A DNA stretch of 46,034 nucleotides, taken from positions 1 through 46,034 of the IMG/VR virus record IMGVR_UViG_3300020187_001807; one strand, 5' to 3'. Below the pieces are notes generated by a model. The model ran no database searches. It was not told where the DNA came from and saw nothing but the letters and a program-made list of their open reading frames with translations. Numbering within the stretch: position 1 is the stretch's first letter; each line of letters begins with the position of its first letter. This DNA is from a virus. The translations under genes were made by a program, and so were the position numbers. This document shows positions 25,226-32,537 of this stretch, piece by piece.

Positions 25226-25436
25226 TCTAAGTGTAAGACAATTACAAACTGAAAGTGCAAGAGCATTAAGTACGATGCAAGCCACTAACAATAATATCTA
25301 TAAGTTTAATAAACTTGCACACCATAATAGTCAAAACTGGTACAAGGCTGTTATTGAATGGTATGTAAATACATACGGTGATTTACCTAGCAGAGTTGGG
25401 CCAGGTAAAGATGTAAAACTAATATGGGAAAAGTAA
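25212..25436 (+). CDS. Hypothetical 74-residue protein
   Basis: A TTG start overlapping the preceding stop by 14 bases, with AAGG about 10 bases upstream, gives a small hydrophilic, probably helical protein containing LQTESARALSTMQATNNN and WYVNTYGDLPSRVGPGK. I recognise no family. It ends 1 base before the nitroreductase-like gene's ATG, so it is transcribed with it. No cysteine, signal peptide or membrane helix is present. Confidence 0.5.
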   Translation: MDISDLSVRQLQTESARALSTMQATNNNIYKFNKLAHHNSQNWYKAVIEWYVNTYGDLPSRVGPGKDVKLIWEK

Positions 25437-25437
25437 T

Positions 25438-26112
25438 ATGACAGACCAATTAAAACAAGCATGGACTGATTTGCAGTATTCTAGATGGCAAAATGCCAGT
25501 TGGGATTTAGACCAAACAGTTACAACAGAAACTATGCAAGAAATTATTGATGAGGTACATGACAGATCTCCAGCTAAACAAAACAGAGTCAATTATAAAA
25601 TGGAGATTCTGGATTGGAGTGATACCGAATTACGCAATGCATTTTACGAAATGGCAGTGGATAGAGATGCGCCTGTACACAAATATAATGCACAAACTTT
25701 AGCTAATTGGCTAATCGTTTTTCACGGTAGAATTCCTGCTAATTTTCATCTCGACTTTAGTAACGTACCCAGTGATAGTTTAGATGTAGCACAAATGTCT
25801 ATGGAAGTAGGCATGGCAGCATTCCATGTAATACACGGCGCCGCTGCTCGAGGATTACAATGTGGGTTTTGTAGATGTTTAGATTTCGACTATACTGAAA
25901 GTTGGGACATTATTGAAGACCGTATATCAATACATGATCGCCATACAGTATCACTAGTATTGGGTGTTGGTATTCCTAATACGGAAAATACACATCAGAC
26001 ATACAATCCTCATACTGGACTTTATGTGGACGCATACAAGGATCAAAAAATGAAATGGAAAAATGAACCAAAGCCTGCCCAAACTGAATATATTAATTGG
26101 ATTACTTCTTAA
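25438..26112 (+). CDS. Nitroreductase-like flavoprotein
   Basis: Residues AKQNRVNYKM near the start, QTLANWLIVF in the middle and a helix SMEVGMAAFHVIHGAAARGLQCGF, followed by VSLVLGVGIP, follow the nitroreductase (FMN) fold: N-terminal S/RxxxR-like FMN contact, dimer helix, then GLG/GC loop and GxG strand. The paralog at 43173 has SKQNTAFYNV, QTLANVLFVF, GYSTGCCACF and LLMGVGF in the same order. Both contain an odd cysteine-containing loop (CGFCRCLD here). Nitroreductase homologs reduce or dehydrogenate (thi)oxazoline rings, flavins or nitro groups. It sits between unknown and radical SAM genes in one operon. Confidence 0.65.
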   Translation: MTDQLKQAWTDLQYSRWQNASWDLDQTVTTETMQEIIDEVHDRSPAKQNRVNYKMEILDWSDTELRNAFYEMAVDRDAPVHKYNAQTLANWLIVFHGRIPANFHLDFSNVPSDSLDVAQMSMEVGMAAFHVIHGAAARGLQCGFCRCLDFDYTESWDIIEDRISIHDRHTVSLVLGVGIPNTENTHQTYNPHTGLYVDAYKDQKMKWKNEPKPAQTEYINWITS

Positions 26113-26115
26113 TAA

Positions 26116-27198
26116 ATGTACAAATACGAAAACATAAAACAAGTACATTTGGAGGTAACGCAACGTTGCCAAGCAGCATGTCCTATGTGTGATCGTAATG
26201 AAAATGGCGGTGTTGATAATCGTCATATAGATAATAGTGAACTAAGTTTAGCTGATTGTAAAAAAATATTCTCACCAGAGTTTATCAAACAACTTGATAC
26301 AATGTACATGTGTGGCAACTTAGGAGATCCTATTGTTGCTCGAGACACACTGGAAATATTTCGCTACTTCCGTAAACATAATCCCAAAATGTGGCTGAGT
26401 ATGAATACTAATGCAGGGGCAAAAGATGAAGAGTGGTGGAGAGAGCTTTCTAGAGTTTTTGGAAGGATGGGCACTGTTATATTCAGTGTTGATGGTCTGC
26501 GTGATACTAATCATCTTTATAGGCAAAATGTCATGTGGGATAATGTGGAACGAAACATGCGGGCATTTATTGATGCAGGTGGTCGAGCACGTTGGGATTA
26601 CATCATCTTTGGACACAACGAACACCAAGTAGCAGAAGCTGAAGCACTAGCACATGAATGGGGATGTGAACGTTTCCAGAAGAAAAAATCAGGACGCTTC
26701 TTTACAGCAAGCAACAAAGGTAAAGATCAGCATCAAGCACAAAATCGCAAAGGCCAAGAAACACAATTAATAAGCAAACCAGTTAAACTAGATAACCAAA
26801 ATTTAGCATTGTTAAAGCAAAAAGAGATTGAAAAAAGTTACGGCAGTATGCGTGATTATTATGACAAATGTAGTATAAACTGTAAAGCTATAGAGAAAAA
26901 AGAAATCTTTATTACAGCACAGGGATCATTGATGCCGTGTTGCTGGACCGCAGGACGTATGTACAAGTGGTGGCACAAAGATCCCAAAGTAGAACAAATT
27001 TGGGATCACATTGATCACGCAGGCGGCTTAGACAATATTAATGTAATTGAAAATGATTTAGCTGATGTTATGAATAGCGGAATACTACAAAGCATAGAAA
27101 ACAGTTGGAACCAATCATCAGTTACTGATGGTAAACTAGGTGTTTGTGCAATGAAATGTGGTACAGAGTTTGATCCATTTGCAGAACAATTTACATGA
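26116..27198 (+). CDS. Radical SAM/SPASM protein without GGE motif
   Basis: The core CQAACPMC (C18, C22, C25) follows a short strand VHLEVTQR; instead of GGE the second motif is MCGNLGDPI, and LSMNTNAG and VIFSVDGL follow as barrel strands. The C-terminal domain has CSINC, a strand IFITAQGSLMPCCW and GVCAMKCG, a SPASM arrangement of auxiliary cluster ligands. A sister protein is encoded at 30582. It overlaps the next radical SAM gene by ATGA, suggesting the two are translated together. Enzymes of this shape modify peptides or small molecules; no precursor peptide is evident nearby. Confidence 0.88.
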   Translation: MYKYENIKQVHLEVTQRCQAACPMCDRNENGGVDNRHIDNSELSLADCKKIFSPEFIKQLDTMYMCGNLGDPIVARDTLEIFRYFRKHNPKMWLSMNTNAGAKDEEWWRELSRVFGRMGTVIFSVDGLRDTNHLYRQNVMWDNVERNMRAFIDAGGRARWDYIIFGHNEHQVAEAEALAHEWGCERFQKKKSGRFFTASNKGKDQHQAQNRKGQETQLISKPVKLDNQNLALLKQKEIEKSYGSMRDYYDKCSINCKAIEKKEIFITAQGSLMPCCWTAGRMYKWWHKDPKVEQIWDHIDHAGGLDNINVIENDLADVMNSGILQSIENSWNQSSVTDGKLGVCAMKCGTEFDPFAEQFT

Positions 27199-28091
27199 GA
27201 AAACTAAGCAATAATTTTGATAAGCGGTATATAACATGGGAGTGTACAACTGTTTGTAATTACTCTTGTAGTTATTGTTGGGAATCATGTCATGACGGAA
27301 AATACCGATGGCCAGACACATCACAAACAGATAAACTAATTGACTATATATACAATTTTAGTGAAGGCAAAACAGTAACACTGGATATTATGGGAGGCGA
27401 GCCCACATTGTGGCCTGACCTTGAAAGATTTTGCCATAGTATAAAAGAGTTTGCTAGCGTAACATTTAGTAGTAACGGTAGTCGAACAGCCAGATGGTGG
27501 GAAAAATTTACAGCGCCTATTGAAAGTTTAGTGTTTAGCTTTCATCCTGAAAATGCAAGCATTGATCATTATTTGGAAATGTTGGCTGTTGTACACCAGC
27601 GTTATCGAACCACTGTATTAATACTTTATCATCCAGACTATCAGAAGTTTTGTACAGATGCATACACAGCCTTTTTGGAAAGTAAACTAGAAATAAATTG
27701 TGAAATGAAACGTATATATCATGCCGCTGTTAAATACGACAAGTATGACCAACAAAATTTGTTTTTACAATATAAAAATTCTAATATTGAATTACCAGCA
27801 ACAACAGCGATTGATTTTTATGTAGATGATATCTTACAGGATCCAAATTTACTTATAAAAAATAAAACAAATCGTTTTCGTGGTTGGCATTGTAACCTAG
27901 GTGAAAACTATAGATATATAAAAGCTAATGGAGACATTCAGGGAGCAGCTTGTGGTATTGCTAGAATAGTAGGAAATGTTTACGATAAGGGGGAAACAAT
28001 CGCAATGAACCCTATACAGTGTTCTAGAGACACTTGTGATTGTAAAGTTGATATGATGTTGAACAGTAAGTATGATATACGAATACAGTAG
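27195..28091 (+). CDS. Radical SAM protein with C-terminal cysteine domain
   Basis: The core CNYSCSYC (C21, C25, C28) with adjoining WES, IMGGEPTLW and FSSNGSRTARWW place it with the genes at 2420, 5061 and 42035. The C-terminal domain reads GWHCNLGENYRYIKANGD, AACG, and CSRDTCDCKVDMM, presumably ligating an auxiliary [4Fe-4S] cluster. At 298 residues it is the most compact of the four. It starts within the stop of the SPASM enzyme upstream and its end is overlapped by a GNAT-like gene. Substrate unknown. Confidence 0.88.
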   Translation: MRKLSNNFDKRYITWECTTVCNYSCSYCWESCHDGKYRWPDTSQTDKLIDYIYNFSEGKTVTLDIMGGEPTLWPDLERFCHSIKEFASVTFSSNGSRTARWWEKFTAPIESLVFSFHPENASIDHYLEMLAVVHQRYRTTVLILYHPDYQKFCTDAYTAFLESKLEINCEMKRIYHAAVKYDKYDQQNLFLQYKNSNIELPATTAIDFYVDDILQDPNLLIKNKTNRFRGWHCNLGENYRYIKANGDIQGAACGIARIVGNVYDKGETIAMNPIQCSRDTCDCKVDMMLNSKYDIRIQ

Positions 28092-28506
28092 AATAAATTT
28101 AGAAAAAACCGATTATCAGCAGATGTCTGACACAGAGTTTCGAGTTCTAACTGAATGGGACTATGGAGAATTAAACAATATATTCTTAGAATACTGTCGT
28201 TATAAAAAGTTTAACAGTGTAATGCCAATATTTTACGAAGACTTGGCTGCTAATACTATTTTAGGTTATTATAATGAAAATCAATTAGTTGCATTTAGTT
28301 GGGTTATCCAATACCCAAGCCAGTTAAGTGTAACAGCAGAGCAGTTCGCTTGGAACTATCATAACCCGAATTTAAGGCTAGGCATACGTAGTTTAAAAAA
28401 CGAATGCGCATATTACAAGTCACTGGGCTACAAGTATATATATTTGCATGGCAGTGACGAATACAAAAAAAGTTTTGACGGCTTTGAAATACTAGGACCA
28501 GTATAA
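28072..28506 (+). CDS. GNAT-like acetyltransferase (tentative)
   Basis: The 144 residues show a possible GNAT fold: ILGYYNENQLVAFSWV as the paired strands 2-3, QFAWNYHNPNLRLGIRSL near the acetyl-CoA binding region, and YYKSLGYKYIYL as the C-terminal helix-strand typical of the family. The canonical R/QxxGxG/A loop is not present, so catalytic competence is doubtful. It overlaps the radical SAM upstream by 20 bases and the DUF6614-like gene downstream by 1 base. A start at 28123 (MSDTEF) is possible. Confidence 0.5.
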   Translation: MIYEYSRINLEKTDYQQMSDTEFRVLTEWDYGELNNIFLEYCRYKKFNSVMPIFYEDLAANTILGYYNENQLVAFSWVIQYPSQLSVTAEQFAWNYHNPNLRLGIRSLKNECAYYKSLGYKYIYLHGSDEYKKSFDGFEILGPV

Positions 28507-28832
28507 TGGATGTATATACAATATACGCTGACCACAGCGAAGACACAACAGCACATGAGTTTGTAACACTTATGCGTAAATTTTTAGATAAAATGACTGA
28601 ACTAAAACGTATGGAAACATATCGTATTACAAGAATGAAATTAGGATTTCGTTCTATGGACTTGCCAGAGTTCCGTATTGATATGGAGTTTAATAACCTA
28701 CAACAACTGGACGATGCAATGACCAGTGTGTTGCACAACGAAGAGAATATTGAAGGTGAGCACGTAGGATTCAATCGCCTAGTTGACGTAGAAACTATTC
28801 AACACTTTTTATACAGAGACTTTCCTGACTAA
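28506..28832 (+). CDS. DUF6614-like small protein
   Basis: The 108-residue protein matches my recollection of the DUF6614 family: start MDVYTIYADH, middle YRITRMKLGFRSMDLPEFRI, and end FLYRDFPD. Members are ferredoxin-like-fold single-domain proteins known mainly from alphaproteobacteria and have no assigned function. Here it ends an operon; its stop codon overlaps the stop of the convergent minus-strand gene. Its presence hints at a link to an alphaproteobacterial host. Confidence 0.65.
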   Translation: MDVYTIYADHSEDTTAHEFVTLMRKFLDKMTELKRMETYRITRMKLGFRSMDLPEFRIDMEFNNLQQLDDAMTSVLHNEENIEGEHVGFNRLVDVETIQHFLYRDFPD

Positions 28833-29335
28833 CTTCTCTCTACTACAACACTGTGGTAGTAATCAGTATCCCAATTTTTATAATAATTTTTGTGTTGTAA
28901 TATGCGACGAGCATCAGTAATTTTTTGTCGAGGCTGTAGTAGTATCAGTGCCCAGTCACCTTGGTTCACTACGTAATTGGCAACAGTTTCCTTTTCAGCA
29001 GGATGGTCTTCCAATGCTAGGTATCCACGTTGCTGTAAAAAGTCAGTGTTAGCTAACTCTGTTGTTTTGCTAAGTTCGTATGCACTGATATTTTTAGGCT
29101 CAGTACCCAACACTATAACCTCTCTGCCTTTGGGCCAATGATATGAGAAATTTTCAAGCTCTGCTCGAAAGTAATCAGACATACTTAAATTAAATTTTCC
29201 AGCTTTTAAATGATGGGTACTAACTTTTCCATCCAGCCAGGCTTGTTTAGCAAATGGACAAGGTGGCAAATCATTGAACTCAGGAAGACTAATACTCAGT
29301 CTATCCATGATCCATGATTCTATATCAGATTCCAT
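28829..29335 (-). CDS. Hypothetical CPFA-motif protein
   Basis: This 168-residue protein has SLPEFNDLPPCPFAKQAWL near its start, a motif I have seen in uncharacterised proteins of marine phages and bacteria, followed by REVIVLGTEP and a C-terminal WALILLQPRQKITDARRIL. There is no membrane segment. The ATG at 29335 lies within the end of the amidinotransferase gene; a GTG at 29350 is an alternative start. Translation coupling to the amidinotransferase suggests a common pathway. Function unknown. Confidence 0.6.
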   Translation of the reverse strand: MESDIESWIMDRLSISLPEFNDLPPCPFAKQAWLDGKVSTHHLKAGKFNLSMSDYFRAELENFSYHWPKGREVIVLGTEPKNISAYELSKTTELANTDFLQQRGYLALEDHPAEKETVANYVVNQGDWALILLQPRQKITDARRILQHKNYYKNWDTDYYHSVVVERS

Positions 29336-30530
29336 AGTCAACTTGACCACCTCGACGTTTGATATCCAGTGTTAAACAATGCCATCCACCGTCCCAAAAG
29401 AATCTATGACGCAGTGGACAAACAACTGGTTCCATATTGTGTTTGCGTAGATTATCCAACAAGTATGGATTTTCACTATTGACAACTACGTGTCGATCAT
29501 CTAATACTAAACAGTTAACATCAAAAATAGTTTCTTCTACGTACCCTGTCCAATTTGGCAAGAAACTTTCAACAAAATTTGTAAACTCGTCGTTGTCTTC
29601 TTCTCCAGGAACCCACCATTTGCCTTCATTTTTAAATTTAAGCATACGCCATTTGCGCACTTGATCCCAACGTGGATCGTCAAACCAAATAATATCCCAG
29701 CCCGCAAAAATATCTTTATATGGTTCTAATTCTCGACTAGCAATTACTAGGCCTGGTTTAAGTACACTAAACACACTATCATTGTGGCCACCAATATAGA
29801 TTTTTTTATAATCGAATTCAGGGTGTTCTAATTCCAAGAATGTTTCCACGACATCAGGAACTTGCCAAGTGTCTACTAGACAAGTTTTACCAATGCGTGT
29901 TAAGTTTGGGCTACAAAAACTGCCAAGTCTGTCTTCTTCTCTTGCCACAGCAAGTGCTTCAGGTGTAATTTCTTGATTGTTTCTAGTTAATAAATTTTGT
30001 AAGTTTTGATCACTGCGACTAAAACTATATTGTTTTTCTGCAACTGTCATATCCATGTTTTCAGTACCAAACCATTCTTGATAAAATGGAATAAGTTTTT
30101 TAGTTGCAAATGTATTTGGATCAGTAACTAATAGTTTGTTGCCCATAACAATACTATCATCTCTGGGCTGTAGTGGAGGGTTTGGTATCATATTACCTCT
30201 AACACCTGTGAAGTGTAACGCTACATCTTCAATGTCATTTTCACTTCCAGAATTTTTCTTGTATCCCATTTGTCCGTCATGATTGACATAATCCATGATA
30301 CTATCTTTGTATCCCATTTCTTTTGGACTAGCACTGTATGTTTTAATGCCATGACTATGCATTGTTTGAGTAAAGTTGTCAATGTCTTCTTGTGTTTCAT
30401 CAAAAATTCTTTTTAATGCATCTCTTGCTCTAACTTCTTTTACATCATTAAAAAAACTACTGTCGTATAAACTTCCGACCATTAGTTCTTCAAGTGGTTG
30501 GAATTCATCCCAACTGTTTACTTTGTTCAT
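29325..30530 (-). CDS. Amidinotransferase family protein
   Basis: The N-terminus NSWDEFQPLEELMVG is the typical opening of glycine/inosamine amidinotransferases. RDDSIVMGNKLL (R123-D125), GGHNDSVF (H249, D251), NCLVLDDRHVVV and GGWHCLTLDIKRRG (C385) provide the substrate-binding residues and Cys-His-Asp catalytic set of the pentein fold. With 401 residues it has family length. It moves an amidino group from arginine to an amine, making a guanidino compound. GGAG lies 6 bases before the ATG and an AATAAATA box 27 bases upstream. It stands with the CPFA protein as a two-gene minus-strand operon between radical SAM genes. Confidence 0.88.
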   Translation of the reverse strand: MNKVNSWDEFQPLEELMVGSLYDSSFFNDVKEVRARDALKRIFDETQEDIDNFTQTMHSHGIKTYSASPKEMGYKDSIMDYVNHDGQMGYKKNSGSENDIEDVALHFTGVRGNMIPNPPLQPRDDSIVMGNKLLVTDPNTFATKKLIPFYQEWFGTENMDMTVAEKQYSFSRSDQNLQNLLTRNNQEITPEALAVAREEDRLGSFCSPNLTRIGKTCLVDTWQVPDVVETFLELEHPEFDYKKIYIGGHNDSVFSVLKPGLVIASRELEPYKDIFAGWDIIWFDDPRWDQVRKWRMLKFKNEGKWWVPGEEDNDEFTNFVESFLPNWTGYVEETIFDVNCLVLDDRHVVVNSENPYLLDNLRKHNMEPVVCPLRHRFFWDGGWHCLTLDIKRRGGQVDYGI

Positions 30531-30548
30531 TTGTAACTCCGATAGTAA

Positions 30549-30556
30549 TATAAATA
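30549..30556 (+). promoter_or_regulatory. T4-type late promoter box (plus strand)
   Basis: A perfect TATAAATA lies 25 bases before the radical SAM ATG at 30582, in the 51-base divergent gap, giving a short leader with a weak GTGAG ribosome site. Confidence 0.65.
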
Positions 30557-30557
30557 C

Positions 30558-30565
30558 TATTTATT
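30558..30565 (-). promoter_or_regulatory. T4-type late promoter box (minus strand)
   Basis: Read on the minus strand this is AATAAATA, matching NATAAATA, 27 bases before the amidinotransferase ATG at 30530. It lies one base beyond the plus-strand box, so the two late promoters are interlocked. Confidence 0.6.
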
Positions 30566-30581
30566 AAGTGAGTATATAACT

Positions 30582-31634
30582 ATGAATCATTACACTGAAA
30601 TCCCTAGAACACTTCAAATGGAGATTAGTTCAAATTGTAATATTAACTGTCTTGGGTGTGTAAGGACTGATAAATTTTCTTATGACATAAAAGGAAATCC
30701 AGATATACCAAAAAATAAATTTCTTAGTCTTGATACTTTTCTGGGTATTATCAACTCTCCAGCCAGCGCAGAGCTGCGTGAAGTACAATTTTGTGGAAGT
30801 ATTGATGACCCACTAATGCATCCTGACTTTTTAAGCATGGTGGAGATACTTAAAGAACGCAATATAAGAACACTAATACACACTAATGCAAGTTTGCGCA
30901 CACCTGAATATTTTGCTAAACTAGCAGGAGTCTTAAATGGTAAAGTACAATTTAGTATAGACGGGTTGGAACACACTAACCACTTATATCGACGTGGAGC
31001 AATATGGAATAAAATAATGGCAAATGCTAAAGCATTTATTGCCGCAGGCGGTAATGCACAGTGGCAATATATTGAGTTTCCATGGAATGAACAAGACACT
31101 GATGATGCAAAAATACTTGCAACCGAAATGGGGTTTAAATCTTTTAAATATCGTCGTGACAGGAGTGGAAGTCCAGATCCCACTACAGATGAACTAGTAA
31201 ATGCTGTTAACCGAGCTAGACGTGTTAACGCAATGTCTTGGCAAGAATATGTTGAGAAAGAAGAACAAAAGCAAACTGGAAAAGAAATAGAATGCTTTAG
31301 TCGAGAACAAAAGATGTATTTTATTGGATTTGATGGGCGTGTTTGGCCATGTTGTTTCTTACATAATGCAAGATGGAATACTGCTGGCAACTATCAGGAA
31401 GTAGCTGAAAGATATAGTAACAACTATGCTGAAGGGTGGAACGATCTAAATGTAAACAGTTTTGAACAAATTGTCCGTCATGAATTTTATGCACAAGACT
31501 TGACAGCAAGTTGGGATAGTTCTGTTCATGGCACAGGCCCGCAAGACAGAATTATTAGATGTACACAAACATGTAGTAAAAAAAGTAAGTGTGATAGACC
31601 AATTGGCAATTTTAAAGTTGATGCACTAAATTAA
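30582..31634 (+). CDS. Radical SAM/SPASM protein without GGE motif
   Basis: The core CNINCLGC (C19, C23, C26) follows LQMEISSN; the GGE position reads FCGSIDDPLMH, and LIHTNASLR and VQFSIDGLEHTNHLYRRG follow. The same HTNHLYR-type segment (DTNHLYRQ) occurs in the sister at 26116. The C-terminal SPASM domain carries ECFSREQKMYFIGFDG, WPCCF and CTQTCSKKSKC. A single gene between two minus-strand operons, it has its own TATAAATA box. Its stop overlaps the stop of the convergent PLP gene. Substrate unknown. Confidence 0.87.
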   Translation: MNHYTEIPRTLQMEISSNCNINCLGCVRTDKFSYDIKGNPDIPKNKFLSLDTFLGIINSPASAELREVQFCGSIDDPLMHPDFLSMVEILKERNIRTLIHTNASLRTPEYFAKLAGVLNGKVQFSIDGLEHTNHLYRRGAIWNKIMANAKAFIAAGGNAQWQYIEFPWNEQDTDDAKILATEMGFKSFKYRRDRSGSPDPTTDELVNAVNRARRVNAMSWQEYVEKEEQKQTGKEIECFSREQKMYFIGFDGRVWPCCFLHNARWNTAGNYQEVAERYSNNYAEGWNDLNVNSFEQIVRHEFYAQDLTASWDSSVHGTGPQDRIIRCTQTCSKKSKCDRPIGNFKVDALN

Positions 31635-32494
31635 CTTTTGTTTATTTTCTTAAGAGCTCTAAGTAACGGACGTACGCCAACTGGATTACCATTTTTGCGA
31701 GCTAAATGTATTGCTTTAGTTGGCTCAAGATCAAAATCTCGACAAGTTTGATAATATTCTTTTTCGTATCGTTTCCAGAAGTATTCAGGCCCCATCTCTC
31801 GCATATAAAGAGTGCCCATCCATACCAAACTTTGACAATTCATATTAAAGTCATTCATAATAGTAATAGCGCCTTCGGGTGGATATTTACTAAAACGTAA
31901 TGCTATTCTGTTTCCTCCAAGACCGCCTTTGCTTAAACTAATACAAAACGTTGTAATGGCTGGATGGTCAAAATTAAATTCAATATCACGACAACAACTT
32001 AACCAAGCGGCATCAACATGTACAGGTATTTTTAATTCAAAACATCGATCCAATATGCTAGACATTTCAGGATGTATATCTCCGTAATACGGAAATGGTG
32101 CAGCAATTATTAATTCACGACCAGGGTCTAGTGTTTCTACTGACACATATTTGATATCAGGGTTTAATCGTTCATGATATTTGTAATCATTCTCTAGTAT
32201 TTGAATTCCTGATGTACCACACCGCATATAAAGATCATCAATGTATTGTGTACAGCCAATACAAATATCTCTAAAGTTAAACTGTTTATAGCCACTGATT
32301 TTATTAAGTGTATGGTTGTCTAACCAGACTATAAACTCCTTTTTAAAATCTTCAAATAAATTATCATCATGCACAGGATTGTCTGTTTGATAAAAACGAT
32401 CATAAAATTTGTTTATTTCATTGTCATACATTGGTTGTGGACGAGTGTCTTGCAACCAACTTTCAGTATATTCTCTTTTTTGATTATCTCGCAT
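31631..32494 (-). CDS. PLP-dependent aminotransferase-like protein, short
   Basis: IPVHVDAAW (D161) supplies the Asp that pairs with the pyridine nitrogen, and FCISLSKGGLGGNRIALRF places K189 as the Schiff-base lysine, the fold-type I order. At 287 residues it is far shorter than usual aminotransferases (about 400); the N-terminal cofactor-phosphate segment is reduced to ICIGCTQYIDDLYMR, and the C-terminal small domain is brief. I start it at 32494 (MRDNQKREY) because the longer frame runs back across the divergent promoter region into the opposite gene. An AATAAATA box ends exactly 5 bases before this ATG. It may be an aminotransferase, a lyase or a non-catalytic relative. Confidence 0.68.
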   Translation of the reverse strand: MRDNQKREYTESWLQDTRPQPMYDNEINKFYDRFYQTDNPVHDDNLFEDFKKEFIVWLDNHTLNKISGYKQFNFRDICIGCTQYIDDLYMRCGTSGIQILENDYKYHERLNPDIKYVSVETLDPGRELIIAAPFPYYGDIHPEMSSILDRCFELKIPVHVDAAWLSCCRDIEFNFDHPAITTFCISLSKGGLGGNRIALRFSKYPPEGAITIMNDFNMNCQSLVWMGTLYMREMGPEYFWKRYEKEYYQTCRDFDLEPTKAIHLARKNGNPVGVRPLLRALKKINKS

Positions 32495-32499
32495 ACAGT

Positions 32500-32507
32500 T
32501 ATTTATT
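32500..32507 (-). promoter_or_regulatory. T4-type late box, leaderless spacing (minus)
   Basis: Minus-strand AATAAATA ends 5 bases before the ATG at 32494, placing a T4-type start site on the start codon itself. No ribosome-binding site can fit between them. Confidence 0.55.
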
Positions 32508-32524
32508 AACGTAGTATTTAATTG

Positions 32525-32532
32525 TATAAATA
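32525..32532 (+). promoter_or_regulatory. T4-type late box, leaderless spacing (plus)
   Basis: A perfect TATAAATA ends 5 bases before the ATG at 32538. There is no Shine-Dalgarno sequence upstream of that ATG and no alternative upstream start in frame, so a leaderless transcript of the six-gene radical SAM run is expected. Confidence 0.6.
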
Positions 32533-32537
32533 ATGTT

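Noticed and set aside
30680-31390. A 236-residue open frame on the minus strand
   Set aside because: It is wholly antisense to the radical SAM gene at 30582, is rich in Ser, Cys and Leu as shadows are, and has no ribosome site or motif.
18842-32494. A saxitoxin-like biosynthetic cluster
   Set aside because: Amidinotransferase and carbamoyltransferase are present, but there is no polyketide-type starter enzyme and the other genes do not match the order or content of that pathway.
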